A DNA stretch of 64,000 bases from Halovenus marina (GTDB lineage Archaea > Halobacteriota > Halobacteria > Halobacteriales > Haloarculaceae), in assembly GCF_051414115.1 (NCBI RefSeq), contig NZ_JBLKNZ010000001.1, forward strand, positions 992,001 to 1,056,000, written 5' to 3'. Of the stretch, positions 51,091-59,777 are shown piece by piece. The first letter of the stretch is position 1; every line of letters begins with the position of its first letter. The translations under genes and the position numbers were made by a program. The notes under the pieces were generated by a model, which had not been told where the DNA came from, ran no database searches, and saw only the letters and a list, made by a program, of their open reading frames with translations.

Positions 51091-52185
51091 TCAGAGATAG
51101 CCAGCGTTCGGCAGGATGCCAGCGACCGAGAGGAGTGCCACGAAGAGCATGGCAATCGCGATTGCCATCGCTGGCGGGTCGACGTGTGTGCCAGAGTGTG
51201 AGTAAAACAGCCGCTGGGTCAACTCACCCAGGAGGCCGCTGAACGCACCGAACACGCCAGCCGCGAGCAAGGCGATGACCGGACTGTACTCGGGCAGGAA
51301 GACCACCGCACCGACAGCCCCGATAAGGGTGATGTGGTGTGTCACCGGGATCTTCTCGACGCCGAGGTTCAGGAACAGCAGGCTCATCGCGGAGATGGCA
51401 TACCCCATGAAGATGCTGCCGGTCTGGATGTAGATGTAGCCGCCGAGAATGCCGCCGATGAGACCGATCGCCGTGACGCCCGACCACCTGTACTGGTGGG
51501 GGAGCCACGGTTCGGTCGCCAGCCGACCCTGGTGTTCCAGTGGGACTTCGCCGCCGTCTGCGGCCGCGCGCGGTTCCTCGCGCTCGAACGGTGACATATC
51601 CAGATAGCCGGACCCTGACGGTTTCCCGACGATCGGATAGCCGAAGACGGGTCGCGCAATAAAGGCGGTCGCGAAGACCGACACCGCGACGAAGTCGGTC
51701 GCGGCCGTCCCGTCGATGACGATCAGTTCGTTCGCAAACCGCGTGATGAGCATTCCGAGCGCGCCGAAGATGGCACCGACAGCGAGGATGTCGGGCTTCG
51801 TCCCGAACGCGTACAGGATGTTCTTCCCGAAGTGGTAGTCCCAGCCGTCGGGTTCCATCTCGGGATATTTCTTCCCGGCGTACGCGCTCGCGGCGACGCC
51901 GCCCGCGAAGGCGATATGTGGGCCGGTAATAGCACCGAACCCGATGACGCCGGTGATGCCAGCGCCCAACTCGTTCGCGCCGATGCCCGGTGCGACGCCC
52001 TCGATTTCGGTCTGGAGGATGTTGATACCCTCACCGAGGAAGACGACAAACCCGGTGAAGATGAACGCGGGGAGTGCGCCAAGCGCCGCGCCGAACGCCC
52101 CGCCTGCGAGGGCAGTGATGAAGAGGAGCGCGAAGTCTTCCCACGGCATATCGAGGATCGGAACCTGAAGCAGTATATCCGACAT
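51091..52185 (-). CDS. Putative glycerol facilitator (haloarchaeal GlpX-type membrane protein)
   Basis: A 364-residue membrane protein with about ten hydrophobic segments: LLFITALAGGAFGAALGALPAFIFTGFVVFL, GIGANELGAGITGVIGFGAITGPHIAF and later SGVTAIGLIGGILGGYIYIQTGSIF. It starts two bases after the glpK2 stop. In Haloferax a membrane gene called glpX sits in this same place after glpK and is assumed to take up glycerol; this is not the FBPase GlpX. The transport role is inferred from that conserved linkage. The protein has no similarity I recognise to aquaporin-type GlpF (no NPA motifs). Confidence 0.75.
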   Translation of the reverse strand: MSDILLQVPILDMPWEDFALLFITALAGGAFGAALGALPAFIFTGFVVFLGEGINILQTEIEGVAPGIGANELGAGITGVIGFGAITGPHIAFAGGVAASAYAGKKYPEMEPDGWDYHFGKNILYAFGTKPDILAVGAIFGALGMLITRFANELIVIDGTAATDFVAVSVFATAFIARPVFGYPIVGKPSGSGYLDMSPFEREEPRAAADGGEVPLEHQGRLATEPWLPHQYRWSGVTAIGLIGGILGGYIYIQTGSIFMGYAISAMSLLFLNLGVEKIPVTHHITLIGAVGAVVFLPEYSPVIALLAAGVFGAFSGLLGELTQRLFYSHSGTHVDPPAMAIAIAMLFVALLSVAGILPNAGYL

Positions 52186-52187
52186 GA

Positions 52188-53720
52188 TTACTCCTCCGTT
52201 GCCCAGTCGAGCGACCGGTCGACTGCGTCGTCCCAGCGACTGTACATGCGGTCTGCCTCAGTCGGTCCCATCTTGGAGTCGAACTCGCGGTCGACCTGCC
52301 AGTTCGAGCGGAGTTCATCGAGCGTGTCCCAGTAGCCGACGGCGAGACCAGCGGCGTACGCAGAGCCAAGCGCAGTCGTTTCGTCTACCTGCGGACGGAC
52401 AATCTCTGTCTGGAGGATGTCGGCCTGGAGTTGACAGAGGAAGTTGTTTTTGACCGCGCCGCCGTCGACGCGGAGTGACGTGGTGTCGATTCCCGAGTCT
52501 GCTTCCATCGCTTCTGCGACGTCGCGGGTCTGGTAGGCGATGGATTCGAGCGTGGCACGGACGATGTGCTCCCGTCGTGTGCCCCGGGTCATGCCAACAA
52601 TCGTCCCCCGTGCGCGCCCGTCCCAGTGGGGCGCGCCCAATCCCGTGAACGCGGGTACCATATACACGCCATCGGTCGATTCGACGGACCGTGCAAGCGT
52701 TGCCGTCTCGCCCGGATCCTCGATGAGGTCGACATCTTCGAGCCATTCGATGGCAGCGCCGGTGATGAAGATAGCGCCTTCGAGGGCGTACTGGACGGGT
52801 TCGCCGGAGCGCTGGAAGGCGACGGTGGTGAGGAGGCCGTGGTCGGATTCGACGGCGTCCTCGCCGGTGTTCATGAGATAAAATGAGCCGGTACCGTAGG
52901 TGTTTTTGGCGTCACCTTCGTCGAAGCAGGTCTGGCCGAAGAGGGCGGCCTGCTGGTCACCGAGCGCGCCAGCGACGGGGATTTCAGCCTCCAGAAAGCC
53001 ATCGGAGTCCGTCGTGCCGTAGTAATTTTCGTCCGACGATGGCCGTACCTCCGGCAGCATGGACGTGGGGACAGAGAACTCCTCGATGAGTTCGTCGTCC
53101 CAGTCCATGTCGTGGATGTTGTACAGCATGGTCCGGGAGGCGTTGGTGACGTCGGTGATGTGGTTGCCCGTCAGCTTGTAGGTGAGCCACGAGTCGATAG
53201 TTCCCATCAGCAACTCGCCTGCTTCCGCGCGGTCACGGACGTCTTCGGGACGGATCCGTTTGAGTTTGACCGGGTCTGCGTTGTCGAGGAGCCACTCGAC
53301 TTTGGTGGCCGAGAAGTAGGCGTCGGCTTCGAGACCGGTCTTCTCGCGGATCCACTCGACTTTCTCTTCGGCTTCGATCTCCTCGACGCGGTCGGTGGTG
53401 CGGCGGTCCTGCCAGACCAGAGCGTTGTAGACCGGCTTGCCGGTTTGTTTGTCCCAGACGATGGTGGTCTCGCGCTGATTCGTGATACCGAACGCTTCCA
53501 ACTGTGTCGCGTCCAGCCCTGCTCGTTCGAGGCCGTCCGTGACCACTTGTTTGGTGTTTTCCCAGATTTCCATCGGGTCGTGTTCGACCCAGCCGGGTTC
53601 CGGGTAGATCTGTTCGTGTTCCTCGTACGCGTTGGCGACGACCTGCCCGCTGTGGTCGAAGACCATAAAGCGGGTGCCGGTCGTCCCCTGGTCGATTGCG
53701 CCGACGTATGTGTCTGTCAT
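52188..53720 (-). CDS. glpK: Glycerol kinase, copy 2
   Basis: A 510-residue FGGY kinase with DQGTTGTRFMVFDHSG at the N-terminus and the same second-domain motifs as copy 1. Differences cluster near the N-terminus (residues 50-80) and around residue 180 (PVKLKRIRPEDVRDRAEAGE). It is directly followed by the putative facilitator gene and is divergent from glpABC. That placement makes it the canonical glp-locus kinase; copy 1 is probably the duplicate. A shared ATCGATATTGCCG element lies at its promoter (53751-53763). Confidence 0.95.
   Translation of the reverse strand: MTDTYVGAIDQGTTGTRFMVFDHSGQVVANAYEEHEQIYPEPGWVEHDPMEIWENTKQVVTDGLERAGLDATQLEAFGITNQRETTIVWDKQTGKPVYNALVWQDRRTTDRVEEIEAEEKVEWIREKTGLEADAYFSATKVEWLLDNADPVKLKRIRPEDVRDRAEAGELLMGTIDSWLTYKLTGNHITDVTNASRTMLYNIHDMDWDDELIEEFSVPTSMLPEVRPSSDENYYGTTDSDGFLEAEIPVAGALGDQQAALFGQTCFDEGDAKNTYGTGSFYLMNTGEDAVESDHGLLTTVAFQRSGEPVQYALEGAIFITGAAIEWLEDVDLIEDPGETATLARSVESTDGVYMVPAFTGLGAPHWDGRARGTIVGMTRGTRREHIVRATLESIAYQTRDVAEAMEADSGIDTTSLRVDGGAVKNNFLCQLQADILQTEIVRPQVDETTALGSAYAAGLAVGYWDTLDELRSNWQVDREFDSKMGPTEADRMYSRWDDAVDRSLDWATEE
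52724..52976 (-). repeat. Segment nearly identical to 48681-48933 in the first glycerol kinase
   Basis: This is the partner of the repeat at 48681. Identity extends with small interruptions on both sides within the two kinase genes. Confidence 0.75.
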
Positions 53721-54038
53721 TTGTTGTCAGCTCCGTGTGACGGCATGTTTATCGATATTGCCGCCGTGGTAGTAAACATATAATCTATCATTATAAAACT
53801 TACTCCTAGATCATCTATCGACAGGGGAAGATCTTCGAACGCTCGGGTCCGCACTGTCTATCCGCGCACGAATTCCGCATATATCGCCCCAGTACCCCGT
53901 CGTTCAACCGTTGGTCTGTTGATCCAGTTGTGACCGAAGGTCAGTTCATGGGGCCATCTGAATCGAACATAGATGATATTTACTATAGTATCGATACTGC
54001 CGATAAAGTAAAGTGGGACGCACCCAAAGGAATATCAA
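53721..54038. promoter_or_regulatory. Divergent control region between glpK2 and glpA
   Basis: This 318-base gap holds two copies of ATCGATAYTGCCG (53751-53763 and 53990-54002) and a perfect palindrome AGTATCGATACT (53987-53998). A TATA-like ATAAAGTAAAG (54003-54013) lies about 30 bases before the glpA ATG, and an AT-rich stretch spans 53770-53815. No gene was seen. The repeated element is a candidate operator for a glycerol regulator. Confidence 0.5.
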
Positions 54039-55760
54039 ATGGTACCACATGTCGCTGTCATCGGCGGTGGTTCGACCGGGGTCGGGATCGCCCGGGACCT
54101 CGCGATGCGCGGGCTCGACGTGACCCTCGTCGAACAGGGAAATCTCACACACGGGACGACCGGTCGCATGCACGGGTTGCTCCACAGCGGCGGCCGCTAC
54201 GCAGTCTCCGACCAGGCGAGCGCGACCGAGTGCATCGCAGAGAACCGCGTGCTTCGGGATATCGCGAGTCACTGTGTCGAGATGACCGGCGGCCTCTTCG
54301 TCAAACGCCCCGAGGACTCCGAGGAGTACTTTCAGGAGAAACTCGACGGCTGTCGGGAATGCGGTATCCCCGCAGAAGTCGTCTCGGCCGAGGAAGCCCG
54401 CGCGATGGAACCCCACCTGGCGACCGACATCGAGAAGGCGATATCCGTTCCCGACGGTGCTGTCGACCCGTTCCGTCTGGTCGTCGCGAACGCCGCCAGC
54501 GCGCAGGAACACGGGGCGCGAATCGAGACACACTCGACGGTGACGGATCTCCTCGTCGAGGACGGGGAAGTGGTCGGTCTCGAAGTCGAACACGACTCCG
54601 GCGCGGGCACGCGCGTCCACGGAACCGAGGGCGGGACCGAACAGATCGAGGCGGACTACGTCGTCAACGCGACGGGTGCGTGGGCCGGACAGATCGGCGA
54701 CATGGCTGACCTCGACATCGCGGTTCGCCCCTCGAAGGGCGTAATGACGATCATGAACATCCGACAGGTCGACACCGTCATCAACCGCTGTCGACCGAAA
54801 GGCGACGCCGACATCATCGTCCCTCACGAGACGACGGCTATCCTCGGCACGACCGACGAGGAGGTCGAGGACCCCGAGGACTACCCCGAAGAGCAGTGGG
54901 AGGTCGACATGATGATCGACACGCTCTCGGAGCTGGTGCCGATGCTCGAAGACGCCCGGACGATCCGCTCGTTCTGGGGGGTTCGGCCGCTGTACGAACC
55001 GCCCGACGTCGGCAGCGACGACCCGACCGACATCACGCGTGAGTACTTCCTGCTGGACCACGAACAGCGCGACGGACTGGGCGGGATGACCAGCATCGTC
55101 GGCGGGAAGTTCACCACCTACCGGATGATGGGCGAAGAGATCAGCGACCACGTCTGTGCGAAGTTCGGCATCGACGCCGACTGCCGAACTGCGGACGTTC
55201 CCCTTCCCGGGAGCGAGGACTTCTCGGTCCTGCGTGACTACATGGACGAGTTCGGTCTCCGGTCACCGATCGGGAGACGGAGCGTCGAACGGCTCGGTTC
55301 GCGGGCCGACGAGGTGCTGAACACTGACGACCCGAACCCTGTCGTCTGCAACTGCGAAGGAGTCACCCGCGCGGAGATTCAGGACGCAATCTCCCAGTCC
55401 GGATCTGACCTCAACGCCGTCCGGATCCGCACCCGCGCGTCGATGGGCAACTGTCAAGGGGGCTTTTGCTGTCACCGGATGGCTGGCGAACTCCACGAGA
55501 GCTACGACGAAGCGACGACAAGACAGGCCTGGGACGAACTCCTACAGGAGCGCTGGAAGGGACAGCGCCACGCGCTGTGGGGTGAACAGCTCTCACAGGC
55601 CATGCTGAACTACGCGCTCCACGCGACGACGCAGAACCGCGACAACGACCCCGCCGACGGTGACCCCATCGACTTCGCGGCGTTCGACGACGGCCGGGCG
55701 GGCGATTCCCCAGTTGGGTCGACCGGCGTCGCCACAGACGGAGGCACCGATGGCGATTGA
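54039..55760 (+). CDS. glpA: Glycerol-3-phosphate dehydrogenase subunit A (GlpA)
   Basis: A 573-residue flavoprotein. FAD binding is VAVIGGGSTGVGIARDLAMRGLDVTLVE. The central domain contains GRMHGLLHSGGRYAVSD and VVNATGAWAGQIG, and GGKFTTYRMMGEE closes the FAD domain. A C-terminal BFD-like [2Fe-2S] domain has CNCEG and GNCQGGFCC cysteines. It oxidises glycerol-3-phosphate to dihydroxyacetone phosphate and passes electrons to GlpB, GlpC and the quinone pool. It overlaps glpB by 11 bases. The ~45-residue tail after the cysteine domain is acidic. Confidence 0.95.
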   Translation: MVPHVAVIGGGSTGVGIARDLAMRGLDVTLVEQGNLTHGTTGRMHGLLHSGGRYAVSDQASATECIAENRVLRDIASHCVEMTGGLFVKRPEDSEEYFQEKLDGCRECGIPAEVVSAEEARAMEPHLATDIEKAISVPDGAVDPFRLVVANAASAQEHGARIETHSTVTDLLVEDGEVVGLEVEHDSGAGTRVHGTEGGTEQIEADYVVNATGAWAGQIGDMADLDIAVRPSKGVMTIMNIRQVDTVINRCRPKGDADIIVPHETTAILGTTDEEVEDPEDYPEEQWEVDMMIDTLSELVPMLEDARTIRSFWGVRPLYEPPDVGSDDPTDITREYFLLDHEQRDGLGGMTSIVGGKFTTYRMMGEEISDHVCAKFGIDADCRTADVPLPGSEDFSVLRDYMDEFGLRSPIGRRSVERLGSRADEVLNTDDPNPVVCNCEGVTRAEIQDAISQSGSDLNAVRIRTRASMGNCQGGFCCHRMAGELHESYDEATTRQAWDELLQERWKGQRHALWGEQLSQAMLNYALHATTQNRDNDPADGDPIDFAAFDDGRAGDSPVGSTGVATDGGTDGD

Positions 55761-57024
55761 GTCCGACGTGCTCGTCATCGGCGGCGGCCTCGCCGGACTC
55801 ACGAGCGCGCTCGCAGCAGCACGCGAGGGCGCGGACGTGCGTCTGGTCTCGTACAAGCAAAGCACCCTCCGGAACGCGTCCGGACTCGTCGACGTTCTCG
55901 GCTACACCCCAGACGGAGACGGTCCGCTGACCGACCCCTACGAGGCGATTCCGGACCTGCCAGCGACCCATCCTTACAGCACCGTCGGCGTGGACACCGT
56001 CCGAGAAGCCATGGCGCTGTTCGACGAGATAGCCGTCGGCTACCGCGGCGCACACACCGAGACGAACGCGCTTCTGCCGACACACGGCGGCACGGTCAAA
56101 CCCACTGCGCGCTATCCGGCCGGGATGAGCGCTGGACTCGCCAGCGACAACCGGGACGCCCTGCTCGTCGGCTTCGAGTCGATGGTCGACTTCGACGCAC
56201 CTCACGTGGCGGCCCATCTCGACGCTGCAGGCGTTCCCTTCGACGTGCGCGGCGTCACGATTCCGTTTCCCGGGGACCTGCGCGCCGACGCGAAGGTAAC
56301 TCGCTACGCGAAACTGCTCGATACGAACGGTGAGGTGTCTGTCAGAGGTCGCAGCCGTCCCGTCCGGGACGCGCTCGCTGCCCGGGTGAACACCGAACGC
56401 GACGGTGAAGCACGGGTCGGCTTTCCCGCAATTCTGGGCGACGACGACGCAGTTGGGGTCCGGACGGCGCTGGAAGACGCCCTCGGTGCGGACGTCTTCG
56501 AGGTGCCGATGGGGCCGCCCTCGTTGCCGGGACTCCGACTCGAAGACGCACTGTTTGCGGCTCTCGACGAGGCTGGCGCAAGCATCGAAACCGGCAACCC
56601 CGTCACCGAATACGACGGCGACGACCGAATCGAGCGCGTGTTCGTCGAGAAAAACGGCGCGGCGATTCCGAACCGAGCAGACCAGTACGTTCTCGCGACC
56701 GGTGGCCTCGTCGGCAAGGGCGTCGAGTCCGACAGGACGGGGGTGTACGAACCGGTCTTTGGTTGTCACGTCCCGCACGCCGACGACCGGTACGACTGGT
56801 TCGAGGGTGCGGCCTTCGGTGACCACGAGTTCGCCCAGTTTGGCCTGCACACAGACGAACACCTCCGGCCGACGGGGCCGGACGAGGCCGTTGCGTTCGA
56901 GAATCTCCGCGCCGCGGGGTCGGTGCTTGGCGGCTACGACTTCGCCGCGGAGAAGTCGGGTAGCGGCGTCTCGATAGCGACGGGGTATGCGGCCGGACGC
57001 AGTGCGGCACAGGAGGCACAATGA
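55750..57024 (+). CDS. glpB: Glycerol-3-phosphate dehydrogenase subunit B (GlpB)
   Basis: A 424-residue flavoprotein with an N-terminal dinucleotide motif VLVIGGGLAGLTSALAAAREGADVRLVS and late motifs ATGGLVGKGVESDR and GSVLGGYDFAAEKSGSGVSIATGYAAG. GlpB is the second flavin subunit of the anaerobic-type dehydrogenase; haloarchaea use this complex aerobically. The start at 55750 lies inside the end of glpA; the frame reaching 55660 is a shadow. It overlaps glpC by four bases (ATGA), so the three subunits are translated in step. Confidence 0.93.
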   Translation: MAIESDVLVIGGGLAGLTSALAAAREGADVRLVSYKQSTLRNASGLVDVLGYTPDGDGPLTDPYEAIPDLPATHPYSTVGVDTVREAMALFDEIAVGYRGAHTETNALLPTHGGTVKPTARYPAGMSAGLASDNRDALLVGFESMVDFDAPHVAAHLDAAGVPFDVRGVTIPFPGDLRADAKVTRYAKLLDTNGEVSVRGRSRPVRDALAARVNTERDGEARVGFPAILGDDDAVGVRTALEDALGADVFEVPMGPPSLPGLRLEDALFAALDEAGASIETGNPVTEYDGDDRIERVFVEKNGAAIPNRADQYVLATGGLVGKGVESDRTGVYEPVFGCHVPHADDRYDWFEGAAFGDHEFAQFGLHTDEHLRPTGPDEAVAFENLRAAGSVLGGYDFAAEKSGSGVSIATGYAAGRSAAQEAQ

Positions 57025-58439
57025 GCGACGCAGACCACTCAGACACGACAGACGCAGAGCCTGCAGACACGACCGGCGCGGACGCGACGTCCGCGTTCGA
57101 CCCGGTCGAGCCGAACACCGGCGAGGAGTTCGAACCGGTCGATGTCTTCTCGGACAGCATCGACTTCGACCTGCGGCCCGGGTCGGACTCCTGTTACAAG
57201 TGTTCGACGTGCGATACGAACTGTCCTGTCGCGGAAGTCGACGACGACTTCCCCGGCCCGAAGTTTCAGGGGCCCGAACAGTGGCGGCTCAAACAGAACG
57301 AGGACAGCTACGACATCGACGAGTCGGTGATGGACTGCTCGAACTGCATGCGCTGTGACAACGCCTGTCCCGCTGGCGTCCCCCTCTCGCAGATGCACAA
57401 CACCGCCCGCGGCGAGTACGTCTCCGAGGAGATGTCGAAGTGGTCGCCGACGTACTGGCGCAACCGGATTCTCGCCAACTACCGAACCTCGGCGTGGCTG
57501 GCGAGCAAGGTTCCCCGCATCGCTAACGCCGCGATGAACTTCGGCCCAGCGCGCTGGCTCATGGAGAAGACGATGGGGATCACCAGCGAACGGGAGTTTC
57601 CCGCCTTCGCCACACAGACCTTCCGCGAGTGGTGGCGTGCGGAGGGCGGTGCCGCCGGGTCGAAAGAGCGCGCCCGGGAGAGCCGAACGCGCCGCGGCGA
57701 ACCGGCCGACGCCGACAAGAAAGTCGCGTACTTCCACGGCTGTTACTCGAATTACAACACGCCGGAGGTCGGCAAGGCGATGGTTCGCGTCTTCGAGCAC
57801 TTCGGGTACGAGGTGGTCGTCCCCGAGCAGCGGTGCTCGGGGACGCCGATGTTCGCAAACGGGATGCTCGACGACGCCCGTCGCCACGCCGAGGTCAACG
57901 TCTCCTCGATGGCCGACCTGGTCGACCAGGGGTATCACGCCATCGCCTCGTGTACCTCCTGTTCGATGGCGCTCCGGCAGGAGTACCCCGAACTGTTCGA
58001 CATCGACGGCATCGAGGAAGTCGCGTCGAACACCTTCGAGTCAGTCGAGTATCTCCGTATTCACGAGGATCTGCAAGGCGAACTCGACGACGCGGCGATC
58101 GACGACGAACTAGCCGAGGAGTTCGCCTACCACGCCCCCTGTCACGCCCGCAATCAGGGACTCGACCGGCAGGCGGTCGAACTGTTCCGTGATCTGGACG
58201 GCGTCGGTATCGAGGACGTCGGCGACTCCTGTTCCGGCATCTCCGGTACCTACGGGTGGAAAGAGGAAAAGTACGAGAAGTCGATGGCAATCGGTGAGGA
58301 GATGTTCGAGCACATGGAGCACGCAGACGGCGACGTCGGCATGACCGAGTGTCCGACCTGCGCGATGCAGATGGAACACGGCACCGGCTACGAGATCCGC
58401 CATCCGCTGGAACTGCTCGAAGCGGCGCTCGTCGACTAG
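57021..58439 (+). CDS. glpC: Glycerol-3-phosphate dehydrogenase subunit C (GlpC)
   Basis: A 472-residue iron-sulfur protein. Two [4Fe-4S] motifs are CYKCSTCDTNCPV and CSNCMRCDNACPAG (about residues 58-122), with an acidic N-terminal extension before them. Two CCG domains follow (CSGTPMFANG and CTSCSMA; CHARNQG, CSGISGTYGWK and CPTCAMQ), as in heterodisulfide-reductase-type subunits. It anchors the complex to the membrane side and transfers electrons to menaquinone. It is the last gene of the glpABC operon. Confidence 0.95.
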   Translation: MSDADHSDTTDAEPADTTGADATSAFDPVEPNTGEEFEPVDVFSDSIDFDLRPGSDSCYKCSTCDTNCPVAEVDDDFPGPKFQGPEQWRLKQNEDSYDIDESVMDCSNCMRCDNACPAGVPLSQMHNTARGEYVSEEMSKWSPTYWRNRILANYRTSAWLASKVPRIANAAMNFGPARWLMEKTMGITSEREFPAFATQTFREWWRAEGGAAGSKERARESRTRRGEPADADKKVAYFHGCYSNYNTPEVGKAMVRVFEHFGYEVVVPEQRCSGTPMFANGMLDDARRHAEVNVSSMADLVDQGYHAIASCTSCSMALRQEYPELFDIDGIEEVASNTFESVEYLRIHEDLQGELDDAAIDDELAEEFAYHAPCHARNQGLDRQAVELFRDLDGVGIEDVGDSCSGISGTYGWKEEKYEKSMAIGEEMFEHMEHADGDVGMTECPTCAMQMEHGTGYEIRHPLELLEAALVD

Positions 58440-58608
58440 CTGCGGACATCTGCGTTCAGCGACTAATCCGCTGGTACCGTGTTCGGACCGGTCGGCCAAA
58501 CGCTCTGAAGGGGCCCTCACGAACCTCCCAAGCAACTGGTGCTCTGGTCGACACAGAGCTGTTGATTGCACATACGACAACTTCTCATGGAATTTCCTAA
58601 TAGTCTAT

Positions 58609-58638
58609 GGCACTGTTGAATGAATATCCAAGTGTTTC
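58609..58638 (+). mobile_element. IS6-like terminal sequence (solo end)
   Basis: The sequence from 58609 begins GGCACTGTTGAATGAAT, close to the IS6-family terminal GGCACTGTTG. No transposase gene or opposite end is near, so this would be a remnant or solo end. The call rests on one end only. Confidence 0.3.
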
Positions 58639-58680
58639 CCCAGAACTCTTTTCAGTCACTGGAGAAAGCGACAAATAGGT

Positions 58681-58818
58681 ATGGCAGATAACTCAGCCGA
58701 ACCCGACAACGCCCCGATCGCGACGCGAACCCGCGTACCGCCCGAATCGACCACTGAAACAGAGACGTGCGCTACGGAAGACGACCGACCGATCGAAACT
58801 CGGACGCGCGTTCCGTAG
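58681..58818 (+). CDS. 45-aa microprotein with a duplicated RTRVP motif
   Basis: The ORF reads MADNSAEPDNAPIATRTRVPP and continues to a second PIETRTRVP at the end. The octapeptide PIxTRTRVP occurs twice, about 28 residues apart. It is hydrophilic with one Cys. A purine-rich CTGGAGAAAG lies about 20 bases upstream, but no clear TATA was noticed. It is not a known family to me. It could be a genuine small protein or a chance ORF; the internal repeat favours a real gene. Confidence 0.45.
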   Translation: MADNSAEPDNAPIATRTRVPPESTTETETCATEDDRPIETRTRVP

Positions 58819-58949
58819 CCTGCGCTGGCGCGGAGTCAGACTGTTCCAGTCGCTTTTGTTCTTATGGCCGTTAGAGAGATTTCATCGGAGTCCATCTTGA
58901 TCAGTTGGAGTACGTGACACTTCGAGTCTCGGGATAGCGCCCGAATCTG

Positions 58950-59441
58950 TTACATCTGGAGACCGTGCGTTTCCAGGAGTTCGGGGGTACGCTCGAGATT
59001 GGCCTCGAAGCCGTAGCGCTCACCGATCGCTACGAACCGTGACACCCATTCCTCGTCCATCGGGTCAGGGGTGCCGAGTTGTGCGACTTCCTCGAAGTAC
59101 TCGGAGAACTCTCCCGGCGCGATAATTTCGAGGAATCGAAGCGGTTCGTCGCCCGCGTTCCAGAACGTGTGCCAGATATCCCGACCTTTCACGACCGATT
59201 GGCCCGCCGGAACGGTCGTCAGTTTCTCATCTGCCAGTACTGTCATCTCGCCCTCCAGAACGTAGGAAATCTCGTCCTCACGACTGTGGCGGTGCAGCGG
59301 TGCTGCCAGCGTGTGTGGGGGGAGCGTGTGCTCGACAATAGCTACGTTTGCCTCGTTTTCCGTTCGTGCGACATCGAGTCGCGCACCGAGGTTTCCGAGA
59401 CTCACATCGTACTTTTCTACGGGTGCGGTTTTCGAGCTCAT
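58950..59441 (-). CDS. Cupin-domain protein
   Basis: A 163-residue single-domain cupin: TLPPHTLAAPLHRHSREDEISYVLEGEMTVLADEKL, with metal ligands HxH (in LHRHSRE), the later Glu, and a His in GRDIWHTFWNAGD. The arrangement matches quercetinase-like or other dioxygenase-type cupins. A second ATG starts one codon after the first (59444). The C-terminal ~45 residues are helical with an EEVAQLGTPDPMDEEWVSRF segment, typical of haloarchaeal and bacterial hydrolase-linked cupins. Function unknown. Confidence 0.83.
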   Translation of the reverse strand: MSSKTAPVEKYDVSLGNLGARLDVARTENEANVAIVEHTLPPHTLAAPLHRHSREDEISYVLEGEMTVLADEKLTTVPAGQSVVKGRDIWHTFWNAGDEPLRFLEIIAPGEFSEYFEEVAQLGTPDPMDEEWVSRFVAIGERYGFEANLERTPELLETHGLQM

Positions 59442-59444
59442 CAC

Positions 59445-59777
59445 TACGCCAACGTTGTATTCTATAATAAAATAGTAGTGACATATGCTAGCGCGGGATG
59501 GCGAGTGGCGATCGCAGGGACGCTACGTCCAGCGGGCCAAACATCGATTGTCTGTACCGATTTAGACACGGGCAAATACGACCCGCCGAGCAGCGCGAGG
59601 CGTTTCTCCGAGTGCGAACGGAGTGAGCACTCGGCACTTTTTCGCCCACGTTTTTGCCGCGAGGGTGCCCGCGGCACCCGAGCGGGAAAAAGGTGGAGTG
59701 GGACCGCCGAGGTGCGCGAATCGTCTTTGCCGTCAGACATCCGCCGGTTGTGGGTGTTGTAACTCATGGCTCTGTGG
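59445..59777. other. 333-base region with REP-like palindromes
   Basis: No gene was seen. The region has an A/T-rich start (about 59455-59480), then nested palindromes: CCGAGTGC-n11-GCACTCGG (59609-59635) and GGGTGCC-CGC-GGCACCC (59663-59679). T and A runs on either side (CTTTTTCGCCC and GGGAAAAAGG) partly mirror each other. GTGGGACCGCCGAG (about 59698-59711) resembles the 3' part of many tRNA genes read on the minus strand, which would suit an attachment site for the adjacent integrase. Confidence 0.5.
59609..59680. repeat. Nested inverted repeats (REP-like)
   Basis: Two perfect stems of 8 and 7 bp (arms CCGAGTGC/GCACTCGG and GGGTGCC/GGCACCC) lie within 75 bases. Similar palindromic elements are, from memory, dispersed in haloarchaeal genomes. 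Copy number cannot be checked here. Confidence 0.45.

Noticed and set aside
59695..59725. tRNA gene
   Set aside because: Only about 14 bases resemble a tRNA 3' part; no cloverleaf was found.
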